NCBI GenBank assembly: GCA_021828605.1
Contig: JAJZEG010000335.1
Span: 1 to 14,824 of the forward strand
Reading direction: 5' to 3'
From: Pseudomonadota bacterium
Lineage (GTDB): Bacteria > Pseudomonadota > Alphaproteobacteria > Acetobacterales > Acetobacteraceae
Length of the DNA stretch: 14,824 bases
Positions within the stretch are counted from its first letter, which is position 1; every line of letters starts with the position of its first letter. The notes beneath the pieces are model-generated. The model did no database searches and had not been told where the DNA came from. It worked only from the letters and a program-made list of their open reading frames with translations. Position numbers and translations under genes: made by a program. Below are positions 13,687 to 14,824 of the stretch, piece by piece.

Positions 13687-14824
13687 CTATAGCTTGGCTT
13701 TGACCGCGTTGACGATAGCGTCTGGGGTAATGCCGAAATACTCGTATAATTTCTGATACGGGGCGCTGGCGCCGAAACTATGCATCCCGATGAAGGTGCC
13801 GTGTTCGCCGAGCACGCTTTCCCAGCCAAAGCCAGCCGCCGCTTCGATGCCGATGCGCGGTGCAGTCCCGAGGACATCGGCGCGGTAAATCGCATCCTGG
13901 CGGGCGAAAAGCTCGAAGCTGGGGACCGAAACTACGGCGACGCTAATGCCCTGGGCCGCCAGGCGGTCGCGAGCGATGATGGCCAAACTGACTTCAGACC
14001 CGGTAGCGATCAAGGTCGCCTGGCGTGGTCCTTCCGCTTCTGCAGCGACGTAAGCTCCGCTGGCGGCCAGATTATCGGCACCAACGGGGCGCGGCAGGGT
14101 CGGCATGGCTTGGCGGCTAAGCACCAGCAGGCTGGGGCCGTCCTTGTGGTGCAGCGCGATATCCCAGCATTCAGCCGTTTCCAGCGCATCACCGGGGCGC
14201 ATCACCAGTACGTTCGGCATCGCACGGAATGATGCAAGATGCTCAATCGGTTGATGGGTCGGGCCGTCTTCACCAAGGCCAATCGAATCGTGGGTCAAGA
14301 CGAAAATTGATCGCGCTTTCATCAAGGCGGCGAGACGGATCGCCGGGCGGCAATAATCGGAGAATATAAAGAAGGTGCCGCCGTAAGGGATCAACCCGCC
14401 ATGCAGGGCCAATCCATTCAAACAGGCCGCCATCCCATGTTCGCGCACACCGTAATGCACGTAGCGCCCGGAATAATCGCCCGGCACCGCGATGCCCATG
14501 GATTTCACGAACGTGTTGTTCGATGGCGTCAGATCGGCAGAGCCGCCGATCATTTCAGGAACCACCGGCACCACCGCATCAAGCGCCATCTGGCTCGCTT
14601 GACGGGTGGCCAGATTAGGCTTCTCGGCGGCGATTTTAGCACGCAAATTCGCCATCGCTTCGGCATAGGCGGCGGGAAGATCACCGGCCAGGGCCCGATC
14701 AAAGTCGGCTTTATGCGGGCTGGTGGCGTGGCGTTTCAGCCAGGCGCGGCGTGTCGCCTCGCCACGCGCACCCGCCGCGCGCCAGGGCTTCAAAATATCA
14801 TCGGGTACACTGAAGGCCGGCGCG
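13687..14824 (-). CDS. tkt: Transketolase, C-terminal part (5' end beyond the window)
   Basis: The frame is open from the right edge to the stop at 13687, giving about 379 residues, so roughly the first 280 or so residues of a usual 660-residue transketolase are missing, including most of the thiamine-diphosphate pyrophosphate domain. Visible are the linker (FSVPDDILKPWRAAG), the pyrimidine-binding domain with the catalytic glutamate in YVHYGVREHGM, HDSIGLGEDGPTHQP and MRPGDALET, and the C-terminal domain with ATGSEVSLA, SVPSFELFARQ and FGASAPYQKLYEYFGI. The enzyme moves two-carbon ketol units in the pentose phosphate and Calvin pathways. A TTG near the edge is internal and not a start. It is the upstream gene of the gap-pgk-pcaDC series, 41 bp before gap. 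Confidence 0.96.
   Translation of the reverse strand, partial: APAFSVPDDILKPWRAAGARGEATRRAWLKRHATSPHKADFDRALAGDLPAAYAEAMANLRAKIAAEKPNLATRQASQMALDAVVPVVPEMIGGSADLTPSNNTFVKSMGIAVPGDYSGRYVHYGVREHGMAACLNGLALHGGLIPYGGTFFIFSDYCRPAIRLAALMKARSIFVLTHDSIGLGEDGPTHQPIEHLASFRAMPNVLVMRPGDALETAECWDIALHHKDGPSLLVLSRQAMPTLPRPVGADNLAASGAYVAAEAEGPRQATLIATGSEVSLAIIARDRLAAQGISVAVVSVPSFELFARQDAIYRADVLGTAPRIGIEAAAGFGWESVLGEHGTFIGMHSFGASAPYQKLYEYFGITPDAIVNAVKAKL

Noticed and set aside
14791..14793. TTG as the transketolase start codon
   Set aside because: The upstream residues reading to the window edge match the transketolase linker (FSVPDDILKPWRAAG), so the gene continues beyond the window.

Overview
The window reads as GC-rich alphaproteobacterial chromosome. 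The gene neighbourhoods and protein styles fit the Acetobacterales/Rhodospirillales, for example an Acidiphilium- or Acidocella-like acetobacterium, but this placement is an inference from family resemblance and no search was run. No tRNA, rRNA, insertion sequence, CRISPR array or phage gene was seen. Coding density is very high, and the longest gap between genes is 186 bp.

Left block, minus strand (1-2812): efp (elongation factor P), an inositol-monophosphatase family gene, a small exported proline-rich protein with an OmpA-like C-terminus, and a MotA/TolQ/ExbB-type proton-channel gene cut by the left edge. The four genes are almost contiguous and probably form one transcript starting upstream of efp. 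The last two probably make an envelope complex driven by proton motive force.

Central block, plus strand (2999-8477): a cytochrome c maturation (System I) operon in the order ccmC-ccmD-ccmE-ccmF-ccmG-ccmH-ccmI. Most junctions are ATGA/GTGA-type overlaps. A tiny DUF1674/SdhAF4-type succinate dehydrogenase assembly gene is coupled to the end. Together these genes move heme across the inner membrane (CcmC/D), carry it covalently (CcmE), and reduce apocytochrome cysteines and ligate heme (CcmF/G/H/I). The ATPase genes ccmA and ccmB are not in the window. A GMC-family flavoprotein oxidoreductase follows on the same strand (8547-10166).

Right block, minus strand (10289-14824): transketolase (5' part beyond the right edge), type I glyceraldehyde-3-phosphate dehydrogenase, phosphoglycerate kinase, and then, 3 bp after pgk, a fused PcaD-PcaC enzyme of the beta-ketoadipate pathway. 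This block converges with the GMC gene. The 122-bp gap between them holds two clear inverted repeats, probably transcription barriers.

This is mostly core metabolism and assembly machinery, and I found no convincing novel system. The points most worth a second look are the pcaDC fusion appended to the central carbon operon, the SdhAF4 gene appended to the ccm operon, the OmpA-like/ExbB-like pair with an atypical OmpA motif, and the two structured repeats between the convergent genes.
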